Shown: positions 6,310 through 16,192, counted from the stretch's first letter. The stretch is 64,000 bases of DNA from Bacillus carboniphilus (GCF_039522365.1 NZ_BAAADJ010000004.1:62001-126000), one strand, 5' to 3'. Notes: generated by a model not told the origin, from the letters alone. Made by a program: numbers and translations.

Positions 6310-9153
6310 TTAGATAATTTTAACTAGTATCTCATAATCCTTTTGGTCTACTTTTCCATCTTTGTTTAAATCCGCCTCTGTGTGATCCGTTCCCATATAG
6401 GTAGAAAGAAGGGCTAAATCGGCAACTGTAACATGACCATCTTCATTTAAGTCACCTACTGATTGTGAGACTTCGCCAGAGAAGTGATAGACGAAACCAG
6501 CTTGAATCTCTTCTTTCCCCTCAGAATCAGCTAATACAATATTGTTGACTTTAATGCTCCAGTCTTGATTTGGCTTTCCCTTTTGAACAAACGTTAGGGC
6601 AAAAAGTTCTTGGTTTCCTGAAAGACCTTGATCACCAAGCTTTGCAAACGCCATGTCAACTTTACCTTTTGTCTCTGTAACGACTGGATTCGTCACTTGT
6701 TCTACTAGCCCTGTTGCACCTAGGAAGTTAAGAGACTTTTCGTCAAATGTAAGGGTTAGTTTTCCAGCACGAAGGTTGTTTAAGTCTTGCCCTGATAGAA
6801 TCAGTTCTACTTTTCTACCATTTTCTGTTCCTGTTTTGAAAACTAGAGTACCAGAATTTATTTCTGCTAACATAAAGTCAGACTCACTACGAGGTTTTAC
6901 TTGATAGGTACCTTTAAACACACTTCCGATACCTGTCACGTTAATAACATCACCCTCATTAAAATCAGCAGAGAAAGCGTCATAGTCATAACCTGTTCTG
7001 TTATCAAGTCTAACTAGTACAGACTCGTCACCATTTACTGCATGAAACTCAACGGTGCCATAGCTTAACTCTTTTACATTTGTCACTGTTACACCTTCAA
7101 GAGTAACCACTTCACCTTGAACATCTTCATTTACTTCTGCTGGAGTGACAACAACTGGAGCAGGAAGTGCCACATTAGAACTTATGACTTCAATCGTTGC
7201 ATTTCCTAGTTGTTTCTCTCCATTAAACTCATCTAGTTCTGCATCAATTCTTACTTGATCACCTTGCTTAATACCGCTATTACTTTGGTATACATAGATT
7301 CCGGCAGTCTCATCTTGAATGTAAAAACCTTTTGAGCCCCAGATCCCTGGTACAGTCGTAACGATTCCTTCAACCGTTACCGTTTCACCACTAGCTTTGG
7401 CACGTGCTTCTGCTATGGTTTGAATCGTAGGCTCTTCTGGTTCTTCAGGTGTTGTTCCTTCTGCTGGTGTATAACCTGCAGCTTGTGCCTCTTCTTCAGA
7501 CCAGAAGAAAATGCGCTTATCTACAGGGACAAGCTCCCATGAATTTGGTTCTACATATTCTTTTGTATCGGAATTACCAACTGGCTTGGAGAAGCCTTTG
7601 TTACCTTGTTCGCGGGCACGGAATTCAAACGGAAGCTCCAATAGTGGATCTTCTGGATTCCAGATACCCCATTCATTTTGTTTTGCTTCTCTTACCGCTG
7701 CTTGGAATTGCTCGTATTCGGTCTCATCACCGACTGGCCAAATAAAGTACGTAACAGCATAACCTTTTTCAACCATTTCAAGGTTTGTGTTTAGGTTGTC
7801 AGACTTACGAATGACTTGACCTAGCAAACGCCCGTAGTCATCATGTGCTTCTTGACCCACTTTTACAATGACTTCATCACCAGCTTTTAAAAGCGTGTTC
7901 ATATATTCTTTTGCTGCATTCCCATGGTCTAGTTGGTTCTGATCTAGTTCATTTTTAACTGAATGATAGGTTTCTGGTGTATCCATATTGACGAAACGAA
8001 CGGTCGTCGTTCCTAGCACTGGTGTTTCTAAATGAATCGTATCCCCATCTACTACTCTAGCTACTGTAGAAGTATACTCACCAGACGGGTTTGGTGCTGG
8101 CAGTTGTTCTTCTAACAATTGAACGTCATTTGCTGAACGGATTATCAATTGATAGGAGTTATACTGACTAACAATTCCAGTTAAGGTATACCATTTTCCG
8201 GCTTCTAATGCTGAGATAGCATTTGTATCTTCCATCACACGTAAAGTCGTTCCATTAAACTCATCATCAACGATGGTAACGTTATAACCACCCCCAGCTG
8301 GAGAGCCTGGAATTGATTGAACAAAGGCCTCGACCTCTATTAACGTACCTTCATATGGTTCTGCAGCATCTGATGTGAATAACGATAAATCCACCACTTT
8401 TGCTGATGGTAGCGGCTGATTTTTCGCTAAAACCTCAACACCGTCTGATTCTGGCACAATCTCAGTTAAACCATTATAACTAGTGATTTCACCGGTTACT
8501 TTCACTTCATCTCCTGCTTCTAATTCTGGGAATCCAGTAGGATCAAAAGCGAAAATGTTAATTCCACCGGTATCATCTTCCATATAAGTGGATAGTTTTC
8601 CTCCACCGATGGCAGAGTTATCTGCTGTTACAACCCCTTGTACCGTAACGGTTTGTCCATTTTTCGTTTTTGCTTCTGCAATGGTTAAATCTTGTGGATC
8701 TGTTGGTTCTTCTGGAGTGGGTTCACCTTCTACGAATTCCATGTTTGTAGGTGATTTTAGGGCTGGAACTGAAAAATACGCTTCTAAACTTCCAGTTACC
8801 TGAATTTTACTTCCAATAATATCTGGGTTAGTTAATAATCCAAATTCTGCTCTAAAGTCACTAGTGAGCTGTACTGGTAAAATCTTTGAGGCATCTGTTT
8901 CAGTTGGGGAATCTGCAATGGCAATGTTGTAATCATTTCCAAATGGAGCTTCGAAGTCATAGGAGTTAGTTGCTTTCGTATGACCTACGATATATCCTTC
9001 TACCGTAGCAGTTCCGCTATTGTTCGCAATTGCTTCTGATACAGTAATTGCGTCTGTTCCAGTTTCCGCCTTAGACACATAAGGAACAAATAAGCTAAAG
9101 GTTAAGACCAATACTAATAAGAGCTTTCCAACGTTACTTGGAGATAATTTCAT
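6310..9153 (-). CDS. secreted multidomain SNase-type nuclease with OB-fold modules and dockerin-like end
   Basis: Extracellular nuclease of 947 residues. Order: signal peptide (1-30, ending VSKAE); YhcR-type OB-fold modules (about 35-140 and 150-345); a thermonuclease (SNase) domain at about 355-500 with VARVVDGDTIHL, FVNMDTPET and DDYGRLLGQV; another OB-fold (about 575-665); a further OB-like segment; a cohesin/beta-sandwich-like stretch (about 770-885); and a C-terminal dockerin-like pair (GDLNEDGHVTVADL and ADLNKDGKVDQKD). The nuclease and OB part resembles Bacillus YhcR but lacks its metallophosphatase half and sortase anchor. The SNase Asp and Arg residues appear present. A Pho box-like array upstream suggests induction under phosphate starvation. 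Confidence 0.88.
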   Translation of the reverse strand: MKLSPSNVGKLLLVLVLTFSLFVPYVSKAETGTDAITVSEAIANNSGTATVEGYIVGHTKATNSYDFEAPFGNDYNIAIADSPTETDASKILPVQLTSDFRAEFGLLTNPDIIGSKIQVTGSLEAYFSVPALKSPTNMEFVEGEPTPEEPTDPQDLTIAEAKTKNGQTVTVQGVVTADNSAIGGGKLSTYMEDDTGGINIFAFDPTGFPELEAGDEVKVTGEITSYNGLTEIVPESDGVEVLAKNQPLPSAKVVDLSLFTSDAAEPYEGTLIEVEAFVQSIPGSPAGGGYNVTIVDDEFNGTTLRVMEDTNAISALEAGKWYTLTGIVSQYNSYQLIIRSANDVQLLEEQLPAPNPSGEYTSTVARVVDGDTIHLETPVLGTTTVRFVNMDTPETYHSVKNELDQNQLDHGNAAKEYMNTLLKAGDEVIVKVGQEAHDDYGRLLGQVIRKSDNLNTNLEMVEKGYAVTYFIWPVGDETEYEQFQAAVREAKQNEWGIWNPEDPLLELPFEFRAREQGNKGFSKPVGNSDTKEYVEPNSWELVPVDKRIFFWSEEEAQAAGYTPAEGTTPEEPEEPTIQTIAEARAKASGETVTVEGIVTTVPGIWGSKGFYIQDETAGIYVYQSNSGIKQGDQVRIDAELDEFNGEKQLGNATIEVISSNVALPAPVVVTPAEVNEDVQGEVVTLEGVTVTNVKELSYGTVEFHAVNGDESVLVRLDNRTGYDYDAFSADFNEGDVINVTGIGSVFKGTYQVKPRSESDFMLAEINSGTLVFKTGTENGRKVELILSGQDLNNLRAGKLTLTFDEKSLNFLGATGLVEQVTNPVVTETKGKVDMAFAKLGDQGLSGNQELFALTFVQKGKPNQDWSIKVNNIVLADSEGKEEIQAGFVYHFSGEVSQSVGDLNEDGHVTVADLALLSTYMGTDHTEADLNKDGKVDQKDYEILVKII

Positions 9154-9194
9154 CCCTTTTCCCTTCCTTCTTCCTTTGATAGATTCTCAAAATT

Positions 9195-9237
9195 ACTATA
9201 TCGTTCCGGTGTTAAGTCATTATTGATATTTTGTTAA
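9195..9237 (-). promoter_or_regulatory. Pho box-like promoter of the nuclease gene
   Basis: On the minus strand TTAACA, TCAATA and TTAACA recur every 11 bp (9237 to 9210), the spacing of PhoP direct repeats in Bacillus. A TATAGT -10 candidate lies at 9200-9195, so the repeats would fall at about -22 to -49. The rest of the ~350-bp gap (9154-9502) shows nothing else I can name. Confidence 0.55.
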
Positions 9238-9502
9238 GATTCTACAGTTTTAAAACACCTTCATGACTGAACACCCTTTCGACTAGCCCATTATACTAGA
9301 GAAAATCTAATTTTAGACAAAAAACATCAAATATCGGTCTAAAACACGACCATTTTACTAATATTACACCCCTAAAGTTCGTGTTTATCCATGTAGATTG
9401 TACTACATACCCTGACACACACAAACAATCACCCAGGAAGACAGGCACCAATTTATCCAAGTTTCATATTTTAAAAAGGACTTGTAAAAAGGAGTGTGGG
9501 GT

Positions 9503-10339
9503 ATGTTTTATCATATAAAAGAATTACAGTATGAAGCGAAACCTAGTAGACCCGATCCGGTTTATGCGAAAAAATTACAAGAGGTTTTAGGTGGTCAGTA
9601 CGGGGAAATCTCCGTAATGATGCAGTACTTATTTCAAGGGTTTAACTGCCGAGCAGACAAAAAATACCGTGACATGCTATTAGATATTGGGACGGAAGAA
9701 ATGGCGCACGTTGAAATGCTAGCAACGCTAATTGCTCGTTTACTAGATAATACACCTTTAGATGTACAAGAAGCGGCCTATCACAGTGACCCAGCATTAG
9801 CTGCCGTCATGGGAGGCATGAATCCACAGCATGCTATTGTTAGTGGATTAGGGGCTATGGCTGCTGACAGTGTCGGATATCCTTGGAATTCCAGATACAT
9901 TATTGCGAGTGGTAATTTGCTTGCTGACTTCAGGGCTAACTTAAATGCCGAATCACAAGGACGCCTACAAGTGGTTCGTCTGTTTGAAATGAGTGATGAT
10001 CCAGGAGTTAGGGATACACTTTCCTTCTTGATTGCAAGAGATAAAGCCCACCAAAATCAATGGTATGCAGCCATTTGTGAGTTAGAGGAACGCGAAAATG
10101 ATATTGTGGTTCCAACTACGTTCCCTGCTCATCTTGAAAAACAAGAAGTGGCTTATGATTTCTATAACCTATCTCGTGGTGAGGCTAGTAGCCAAGGGCG
10201 TTGGGCACAGGGACCAAGTATGGATGGCCGCGCACAATTCCAATACTACTCAAAACCAGGCCCATTTGGTCCGAAGCCAGTATTACCATTGGCTCCTCCT
10301 GATGTGCATAATACAATGCCACCGATGTCGAAGATGTAA
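9503..10339 (+). CDS. manganese catalase (CotJC/YdbD type)
   Basis: Non-haem catalase that dismutates hydrogen peroxide at a dimanganese centre in a four-helix bundle. The Glu and His ligands are visible in GEISVMMQYLFQGF (about residue 35), EEMAHVEML (about 65), the central NLNAESQGRLQVVRLFEM and DKAHQNQWY (about 180). The 278-residue length and Pro-rich, Met-rich tail (ending PPMSKM) fit the family. The ATG at 9503 has an AAAAAGGAG ribosome binding site at the right distance; the GTG at 9494 lies inside it. Single gene, facing the acetyltransferase across a repeat array and shared terminator. Family members occur in the cytosol or spore coat. Confidence 0.93.
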   Translation: MFYHIKELQYEAKPSRPDPVYAKKLQEVLGGQYGEISVMMQYLFQGFNCRADKKYRDMLLDIGTEEMAHVEMLATLIARLLDNTPLDVQEAAYHSDPALAAVMGGMNPQHAIVSGLGAMAADSVGYPWNSRYIIASGNLLADFRANLNAESQGRLQVVRLFEMSDDPGVRDTLSFLIARDKAHQNQWYAAICELEERENDIVVPTTFPAHLEKQEVAYDFYNLSRGEASSQGRWAQGPSMDGRAQFQYYSKPGPFGPKPVLPLAPPDVHNTMPPMSKM

Positions 10340-10371
10340 CAGCTAGAAACTCCGATGACCGGGCGATCTAA

Positions 10372-10584
10372 CGGACTCTTGTTCCGCTATTTGTGGCAAA
10401 AGGCCGGTTTTAGTGATTGAAACGGACACACGTTCCGTTATTGTACTAAAATTGGGGCATTTCAGCATAAAAATTTCCAAATAACGGATCCTGTGTCCGC
10501 GAACTGACTAAAAAAGGCTATTTTGAGCGAAATAGCGGATCCTATGTCCGGCTGAAAATTAAAACGGACTTCTGTTCCGCTATT
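10372..10584. repeat. CGGAC/GTTCCG repeat locus A1, five units
   Basis: Five copies of a 20-bp unit CGGACnnnnGTTCCGYTATT at 10372 (+), 10423 (+), 10480 (-), 10531 (-) and 10565 (+). Adjacent same-strand units are 51 bp apart, and a GCCGGTTTT word lies between the first two. It fills the gap between two convergent genes. The same unit recurs near 18.3, 28.7 and 61.4 kb. Confidence 0.9.
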
Positions 10585-10640
10585 TGTGAATAGTCGCCGG
10601 TCATAACTTTTTCAAGTAAACATTTAATCCAGAACGTAAA

Positions 10641-10668
10641 AAAATCCAGTCCTTTGTGGCTGGATTTT
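10641..10668. terminator. bidirectional terminator between catalase and acetyltransferase genes
   Basis: AAAATCCAG and CTGGATTTT pair around a 10-base loop with T-runs on both strands, between convergent genes. Confidence 0.8.
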
Positions 10669-10697
10669 GTTTAATGTTTGACTCTTGTAAAATCTCT

Positions 10698-11222
10698 CTA
10701 TGAAACCGCACTAAATGCAGGCGGATACACTACTTTTCCTCTCAAGCCCTTCAATGAACCCTCAACCAATTCCTGAACCATAAATACTTCTGCTGGAACC
10801 GGAAATGGGGATTCAATTTCATACTGAACTGAAGGGACAAATCCAAATTTCGGGTAAAAGTTCGGGTGCCCTAAAACAGCAACATGGGCATAGCCCAGAT
10901 CCTTTGCCCGTTCTAATCCACTTTTTACTAATAAAGACCCAATTCCCTTGTTTTGATACTCTGGGAGAACAGCCATCGGCGCTAATCCGAGGGTTGGGAC
11001 AAGCTCACCTGTTGTCGTTTCGATATGAATCGTACTAAATAGAATATGGCCTATAACTCTTCCATTCTCATCTTCTGCTACCAAAGATAACTCAGGGATA
11101 AAATGATCGGAATTTCTAATAGCTTCTACTAGCTTACCTTCTCCTTCTCCTCCGAAAGCAAGGTCGTTGATATCCTTGATGACAATGTACTCATCAATTT
11201 TTTCTGGACGAATGGTATACAT
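10698..11222 (-). CDS. GNAT N-acetyltransferase (YhbS-like)
   Basis: Acetyl-CoA-dependent N-acetyltransferase of 174 residues. The GNAT core is clear: GLAPMAVLPEYQNKGIGSLL holds the beta-4 strand and pyrophosphate-binding loop (QNKGIG), followed by HPNFYPKFGF, typical of the YhbS subgroup. The ATG at 11222 follows AAGGGAGGTGA, which overlaps the stop codon of the upstream transporter gene, so the two are one operon. The acceptor substrate is unknown. Confidence 0.85.
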   Translation of the reverse strand: MYTIRPEKIDEYIVIKDINDLAFGGEGEGKLVEAIRNSDHFIPELSLVAEDENGRVIGHILFSTIHIETTTGELVPTLGLAPMAVLPEYQNKGIGSLLVKSGLERAKDLGYAHVAVLGHPNFYPKFGFVPSVQYEIESPFPVPAEVFMVQELVEGSLKGLRGKVVYPPAFSAVS

Positions 11223-11235
11223 ATTTTCACCTCCC

Positions 11236-12144
11236 TTACACACCTAAAAATACTAAAACAATGGGAATCGTAACCATACTTAGTAAAGTGGTCATAAACG
11301 TAACAGCAGAAACAAAATCCGGTTCGGTTTTAAACTGAATCGCTAATAACGTAATATTCGCAGCAGTCGGCATAGACGCGACGATGATAAAAACCTTCTC
11401 GAGTAACGGATCCAGCGTAACAAACGATAAGACAACCACTGCAACTAAAGGAGATATAACCATTCGAGCCAGCGTAATAACCGATAATTCGTACCAATTT
11501 ACACTCTTAAATTGAATTTTGGCTAACTGCATCCCTAAAGCAAGCATAATTAGTGGAATACAGGCATCTGAAAGCATAGCGACTGGCTGTTCTAAGAAGC
11601 CCGGGACTCTAAGGTGAAAGATTTGAAAACTAATTCCTAGTATTAAGGCATACAAAACGGGCATAGTAGCCATTTTCTTCCACGGTGAAAAATCTTCTTC
11701 CGCCCTCATGGAGGACCCATTCGCAGCTAAAAATAATCCGATCGAATTCATTAAAATCGATTGAACGACCATTACGATGATGGCGTAAGAAAAAGCCCTC
11801 TCCCCTAGAGCAAAGTAAATAAGTGGCGCACCGTAGTTACCAGCATTCATAAAGGTAGCAGCTAGCATAAAGGCAGTCGTTACGGTTTTATTTGTTTTTC
11901 GAATTTTTCCATACAAGAAAGATAGACTCAACAATATTAAACAAAAACAAATACAGAATAAAACAATATGTACATACTCCCAGCTCAATTCATTTGTAGA
12001 AAATGTTTCAAACACTAAAAAAGGAGTGAGTACATATAGGGATAGAGTCGAAATGGATCGGATATCAAAATCAAATATCTTTTGAACGACAAAGCCAATT
12101 ACAAAGATTGCCATAACTGGTATGACTACGTCTATTAAAATCAT
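11236..12144 (-). CDS. AEC-family (auxin efflux carrier type) transporter
   Basis: Membrane transporter of 302 residues with about ten hydrophobic segments in two halves. FMNAGNYGAPLIYFALGE in the first half and ASMPTAANITLLA in the second are the conserved crossover motifs of the AEC family (PF03547). Bacterial members often move malonate, malate or similar anions; the substrate here is unknown. The ATG at 12144 is preferred over a GTG at 12153; the ribosome binding site is weak. Co-transcribed with the acetyltransferase downstream. Confidence 0.85.
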   Translation of the reverse strand: MILIDVVIPVMAIFVIGFVVQKIFDFDIRSISTLSLYVLTPFLVFETFSTNELSWEYVHIVLFCICFCLILLSLSFLYGKIRKTNKTVTTAFMLAATFMNAGNYGAPLIYFALGERAFSYAIIVMVVQSILMNSIGLFLAANGSSMRAEEDFSPWKKMATMPVLYALILGISFQIFHLRVPGFLEQPVAMLSDACIPLIMLALGMQLAKIQFKSVNWYELSVITLARMVISPLVAVVVLSFVTLDPLLEKVFIIVASMPTAANITLLAIQFKTEPDFVSAVTFMTTLLSMVTIPIVLVFLGV

Positions 12145-12334
12145 GATGAACACCAGCTTTTCTCTTAAGTTTTTACACTATCTTAATCCTTTTTCTAGTA
12201 TCCTACGAATTTCCTATTTTTACAAGATGACCGTAAAACAAGCTTCCTTTTTAGAATATTTGAAATACTTGTTCATAAAGTTAGTTTTGGGACAGTTACA
12301 CGCCTGTTTAAACAATTTTAAAGGAGGGCTCCCA

Positions 12335-14026
12335 ATGAAAAAACAATTACTTGTGCTTTTGGGACTTATGCTTGTCATCTCCATGTTCCTGGCAGCTTGT
12401 AGTGGCGGGGATAGTGCAGATCCAGAACCTGGTGATGATCCAGGTACGGAAAATCCCGGCACGGACGACAATGACGATGAAGGAACTAAAGACGATGGTG
12501 CTTCAGACTCTGCTCAACACTTACGAGTCAATATTAAGACAGAACCATTTTCACTACACCCAGGTCTAGCAAACGATACGACCTCTGGTAGTGTACTTGC
12601 TCAAACATTTGAAGGTTTAACTCGTATCGGTCAAAACGGTGAACCCGAGCCTGCAATGGCAGAGAATATTGAGACAAATGATGACCAATCCGTTTACACA
12701 TTCACTTTACGTGATGCGAAATGGTCCAACGGGGACCCCGTAACAGCTGAAGACTTTGCCTATGCTTGGAAGTGGGCATTAGACCCGGCGAACGAATCAC
12801 AATACGCTTATCAACTATATTACATCAAAGGTGCAGCTGCAGCCAACTCAGGTGAAGGCTCCTTGGATGATGTTGGGATTAAAGTCGTGGATCCTAAAAC
12901 ATTAGAAGTAACACTTGAAAATCCAACTCCTTATTTCTTAGAACTTACGGCTTTCTATACCTACTATCCTGTTCATAAAGCAACTGCCGAAGCAAATGCA
13001 GACTGGCATACAAATGCCGGCGATCAATACGTATCCAATGGTCCTTTTGTGATGACAAACTGGGATCATGGAAACCAAATTACACTTGAAAAGAATGAAA
13101 ATTATTGGGATGCAGATACAGTTAAACTGCAAACCGTTGATATGTATATGATTAACGAAGATGCTACAGAGCTTTCGATGTATCAAGGTGGAGAGCTTGA
13201 CTGGGCTGGAGATCCTTTTGGTTCCGTTCCGGTTGATGCCATTCCATCTCTAAAAGATCAAGGCATCTTAAATACAAAGGCCATTACAGGTGTGTACTGG
13301 TACCAATTCAATACAACAGTTGAACCGTTTAATAACGTAAACATTCGTAAAGCATTCACGTATGCCCTAAATCGTAAAGCCATTGTAGAAAACATTACGC
13401 TGGGTGGAGAAATTCCAGCAATGGCCATCGTTCCACCATCCATGTTCCCTGAGAACGAAAAGGGCTATTTTGAAGATAATGCTACGGATAAAGCTAAAGA
13501 ACATCTACAAATGGGTCTAGAGGAGCTTGGACTTAGTGATGTTTCTGAGCTTCCAGACATTACGCTTTCTTATAACACAGATGATACGCATGCCAAGATT
13601 GCTCAAGCCGTTCAGCAAATGTGGAAAGAAGCATTGGGCATTGAGGTCGGACTTGAAAATACAGAGTGGCAAGTATACATTGATCAGCTTCATAGTGGAG
13701 ACTTCCAAGTGGGACGTATGGGCTGGTTAGGAGACTTCAACGATCCGATTAACTTCCTAGAAATCTACCGTGATGCCGATGGTGGTAACAACAACACGTT
13801 CTGGGAGGATCCAAATTACAAGCAACTACTCATCGATTCTCAAACAGAAAAAGACGCTGCTGCGCGTGAAGCCATGCTAAAAGAAGCAGAAGAAATCTTC
13901 ATGGACCAATTGCCAGCTGCACCTGTTTACTTCTACACAAACGTATGGCTACAAGCCGAAAACTTAAAAGATGTAGTTGTATCAGGTCTTGGAGATGTGC
14001 AGTTGAAGTGGGCTTATTTTGAATAA
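12335..14026 (+). CDS. oppA: oligopeptide-binding lipoprotein OppA
   Basis: Peptide-capturing lipoprotein of the first Opp importer, 563 residues. The ATG at 12335 has an AAAGGAGGG ribosome binding site and opens a lipoprotein signal peptide (MKKQLLVLLGLMLV, lipobox LAAC). A strongly acidic Asp/Glu/Gly linker of ~40 residues follows before the binding domain begins at about HLRVNIKTEPF. Family landmarks include WSNGDPVTAEDFAYAWKW and the NNVNIRKAFTYALNR region. It leads oppBCDF, from which it is separated by 287 bp holding a large GC-rich hairpin, which may lower expression of the membrane genes relative to oppA. Confidence 0.93.
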   Translation: MKKQLLVLLGLMLVISMFLAACSGGDSADPEPGDDPGTENPGTDDNDDEGTKDDGASDSAQHLRVNIKTEPFSLHPGLANDTTSGSVLAQTFEGLTRIGQNGEPEPAMAENIETNDDQSVYTFTLRDAKWSNGDPVTAEDFAYAWKWALDPANESQYAYQLYYIKGAAAANSGEGSLDDVGIKVVDPKTLEVTLENPTPYFLELTAFYTYYPVHKATAEANADWHTNAGDQYVSNGPFVMTNWDHGNQITLEKNENYWDADTVKLQTVDMYMINEDATELSMYQGGELDWAGDPFGSVPVDAIPSLKDQGILNTKAITGVYWYQFNTTVEPFNNVNIRKAFTYALNRKAIVENITLGGEIPAMAIVPPSMFPENEKGYFEDNATDKAKEHLQMGLEELGLSDVSELPDITLSYNTDDTHAKIAQAVQQMWKEALGIEVGLENTEWQVYIDQLHSGDFQVGRMGWLGDFNDPINFLEIYRDADGGNNNTFWEDPNYKQLLIDSQTEKDAAAREAMLKEAEEIFMDQLPAAPVYFYTNVWLQAENLKDVVVSGLGDVQLKWAYFE

Positions 14027-14082
14027 ATGGTTGTTTAATAGATTGTTTTAATTAGATAGCAAAAACCTATTCAAAGTACAGA

Positions 14083-14193
14083 GCAGCCCGAATACACGTA
14101 GACTCCTGTGGGAATAGCAACCTAGGCGAGACCCCGCAGCGTAGCGAGGAGGCTCGGCGGGCGCCCGCGGAAAGCGAAGTGTATTCGGGCTGC
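14083..14193. repeat. 111-bp GC-rich intergenic hairpin element
   Basis: Perfect 15-bp terminal inverted repeats, GCAGCCCGAATACAC at 14083 and its complement at 14179-14193, enclose a GC-rich core with further self-complementarity (GACTCCTGTGGG, CCCCGCAGCG, GGCGCCCGCGG-like words). I recall closely similar cores as dispersed intergenic elements in Bacillus genomes. It lies inside the opp operon between oppA and oppB. The next ~90 bp hold a looser inverted repeat (AACCCTA...TAGGGTT). Confidence 0.8.
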
Positions 14194-14313
14194 GGTCCCG
14201 CTAGAAACCCTATATATTACGACGACTTCGGATATATAACTGTTAAACAACTAGGGTTCAGGTCCTGTCTTAGGTTCTGACCCCTCATTTTTTAAAAGTG
14301 AGGTGTTCCAACA

Positions 14314-15252
14314 ATGGCAAAATACTTAATCAAACGCTTACTATTCATTCTCCTCTCTTTATTTATGATCGTCACAGCAACATTTTTTATCATGAGAATG
14401 GCACCAGGAAGCCCATTTGCCTCTGAAAAATCACTACCTCCCGAAATCATGGAAAACTTTAATAACAAATACGGATTAAATGATCCCTGGTATGAACAAT
14501 ATTTTCGTTATCTTGGTCAGGTGGCCCAATGGGATTTTGGTCCGTCGATGAAATATAAAGGACAAACTGTAAACTCCATCATTGCAGATGGCTTTACCGT
14601 ATCTCTCACCTTAGGAGCAGAGGCCCTACTCATTGCGATTGGTGGAGGAATTTTACTTGGAGTCATTGCTGCACTAAGACATAATCGTTGGCAAGATTAT
14701 TCCGCCATGGTGATAGCCGTACTCGGAATATCTGTCCCCTCTTTTATATTAGCGGCAGGTTTGCAGTATTATTTTGCCTTTAAGTTAGGCTGGTTTCCAA
14801 TTGCCCGGTGGGAGAGCTTTATGCACACGATTCTTCCTGCCATTGCATTAGCGGCAACCCCAATGGCTATGATTGCTCGATTAACTCGCTCCAGTATGCT
14901 TGAGGTATTGAATCAAGACTACATAAAAACAGCAAAATCAAAAGGGTTGAGCCAAAGAGCCATCACTTATAGACACGCTATTCGAAATGCCCTTCTACCG
15001 ACCATCACGTATATTGGACTTCTCTTTGCTGGAATTATCACCGGAAGCTTCATTATTGAAAACATTTATGCGATTCCTGGACTCGGAAAGCAATTTGTCG
15101 TCAGCATTACCAATCGAGATTATTCCGTCATTATGGGGACAACTGTTTTTTACAGCACCCTCCTTCTCTTCTCCATGTTAATTCTAGACATTATTTATGG
15201 ATTTATTGATCCACGAATTAAATTAACAAAACCACGGAAAGGAGAAGCATAA
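14314..15252 (+). CDS. oppB: oligopeptide ABC transporter permease OppB
   Basis: Inner-membrane permease of 312 residues with six membrane spans. It has the OppB/DppB N-terminus ([19 protein letters not shown]), the [11 protein letters not shown] segment and the EAA-type loop [28 protein letters not shown] (near residues 207-233), which contacts the OppD/OppF ATPases. The length matches Bacillus OppB. oppC starts at the base after its stop codon, so the two are tightly coupled. Start chosen at the ATG after GTGAGGTG. Confidence 0.93.
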   Translation: MAKYLIKRLLFILLSLFMIVTATFFIMRMAPGSPFASEKSLPPEIMENFNNKYGLNDPWYEQYFRYLGQVAQWDFGPSMKYKGQTVNSIIADGFTVSLTLGAEALLIAIGGGILLGVIAALRHNRWQDYSAMVIAVLGISVPSFILAAGLQYYFAFKLGWFPIARWESFMHTILPAIALAATPMAMIARLTRSSMLEVLNQDYIKTAKSKGLSQRAITYRHAIRNALLPTITYIGLLFAGIITGSFIIENIYAIPGLGKQFVVSITNRDYSVIMGTTVFYSTLLLFSMLILDIIYGFIDPRIKLTKPRKGEA

Positions 15253-16179
15253 ATGACAGAACCAAAAATGAATCCAAACCCATTTGATATTGTCGGGGCA
15301 AAATCTTCTGACGCCGAGAAAATATCCAAGCCTAGCCTCTCCTTCTGGAAGGATGCTTTTGTTCGTTTTCGTAAAAATAAACTAGCGATGCTGGGCATTA
15401 TCATGCTCATTCTTCTTATCTTTATGGCTCTGTTTGGTGAAGCTATCTCTGGTCATGATACGGAAAAAACGGACCTATTAAATACAAATAAACCTCCATC
15501 CAGTGAACATTGGTTTGGAACCGATGATCTTGGTCGAGATATGTTTGCACGAACATGGGAAGGAGCCAAAATCTCCATTTTCATCGGGTTAGCTGCAGCT
15601 CTCATTGACCTTGTGATTGGAGTCCTTTGGGGCGGAATCGCAGGATTAAAAGGGGGAAAAGTCGATGAAGTCATGATGCGGATTGCTGATATTTTATACG
15701 GCATCCCTTATTTGCTAGTTGTTATTCTTTTCATCGTCATCTTTGAAAAGGTCAATATATGGACGATGATTATTGCGATGACCATCATCGGTTGGGTCAG
15801 TATGGCAAAAATCGTCCGAGGCCAAGTTCTTCAATTAAAAACGCAGGAATATGTGTTGGCTGCCCGTACTTTAGGGGCCAAAACGGGGCGGATTATGTTT
15901 AAACATTTAATTCCGAATGCAATGGGCCCCATTATTGTCACCTTAACCTTAACCATTCCAAATGCAATTTTTACAGAAGCCTTCTTAAGCTTCCTTGGAC
16001 TTGGAATTTCTCCTCCTGTTGCCAGTTGGGGAACGATGGCTGCTGAAGGAGTTAAAGCGATGCAATATTATCCATGGAGACTCTTCTTCCCTGCTGCCTT
16101 TATTTGTATCACGATGCTTAGCTTTAATGTAATCGGCGATGGCTTGCGTGATGCATTGGACCCTAAATTGCGCAAATAG
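15253..16179 (+). CDS. oppC: oligopeptide ABC transporter permease OppC
   Basis: Second permease of the Opp1 importer, 308 residues. The N-terminal OppC domain (SFWKDAFVRFRKNKLAMLG) leads into the first membrane span; HWFGTDDLGRDMFARTWEGA is the OppC signature before the transmembrane core. The EAA loop is EYVLAARTLGAKTGRIMFKHLIPNAMGPI (about residue 200). It abuts oppB with no gap and is followed 13 bp later by oppD. Confidence 0.93.
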   Translation: MTEPKMNPNPFDIVGAKSSDAEKISKPSLSFWKDAFVRFRKNKLAMLGIIMLILLIFMALFGEAISGHDTEKTDLLNTNKPPSSEHWFGTDDLGRDMFARTWEGAKISIFIGLAAALIDLVIGVLWGGIAGLKGGKVDEVMMRIADILYGIPYLLVVILFIVIFEKVNIWTMIIAMTIIGWVSMAKIVRGQVLQLKTQEYVLAARTLGAKTGRIMFKHLIPNAMGPIIVTLTLTIPNAIFTEAFLSFLGLGISPPVASWGTMAAEGVKAMQYYPWRLFFPAAFICITMLSFNVIGDGLRDALDPKLRK

Positions 16180-16192
16180 GAGGTTCATATAG

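Noticed and set aside
12122..12334. N-terminal extension of OppA
   Set aside because: The signal peptide and lipobox begin at 12335 behind AAAGGAGGG; the extension would bury them.
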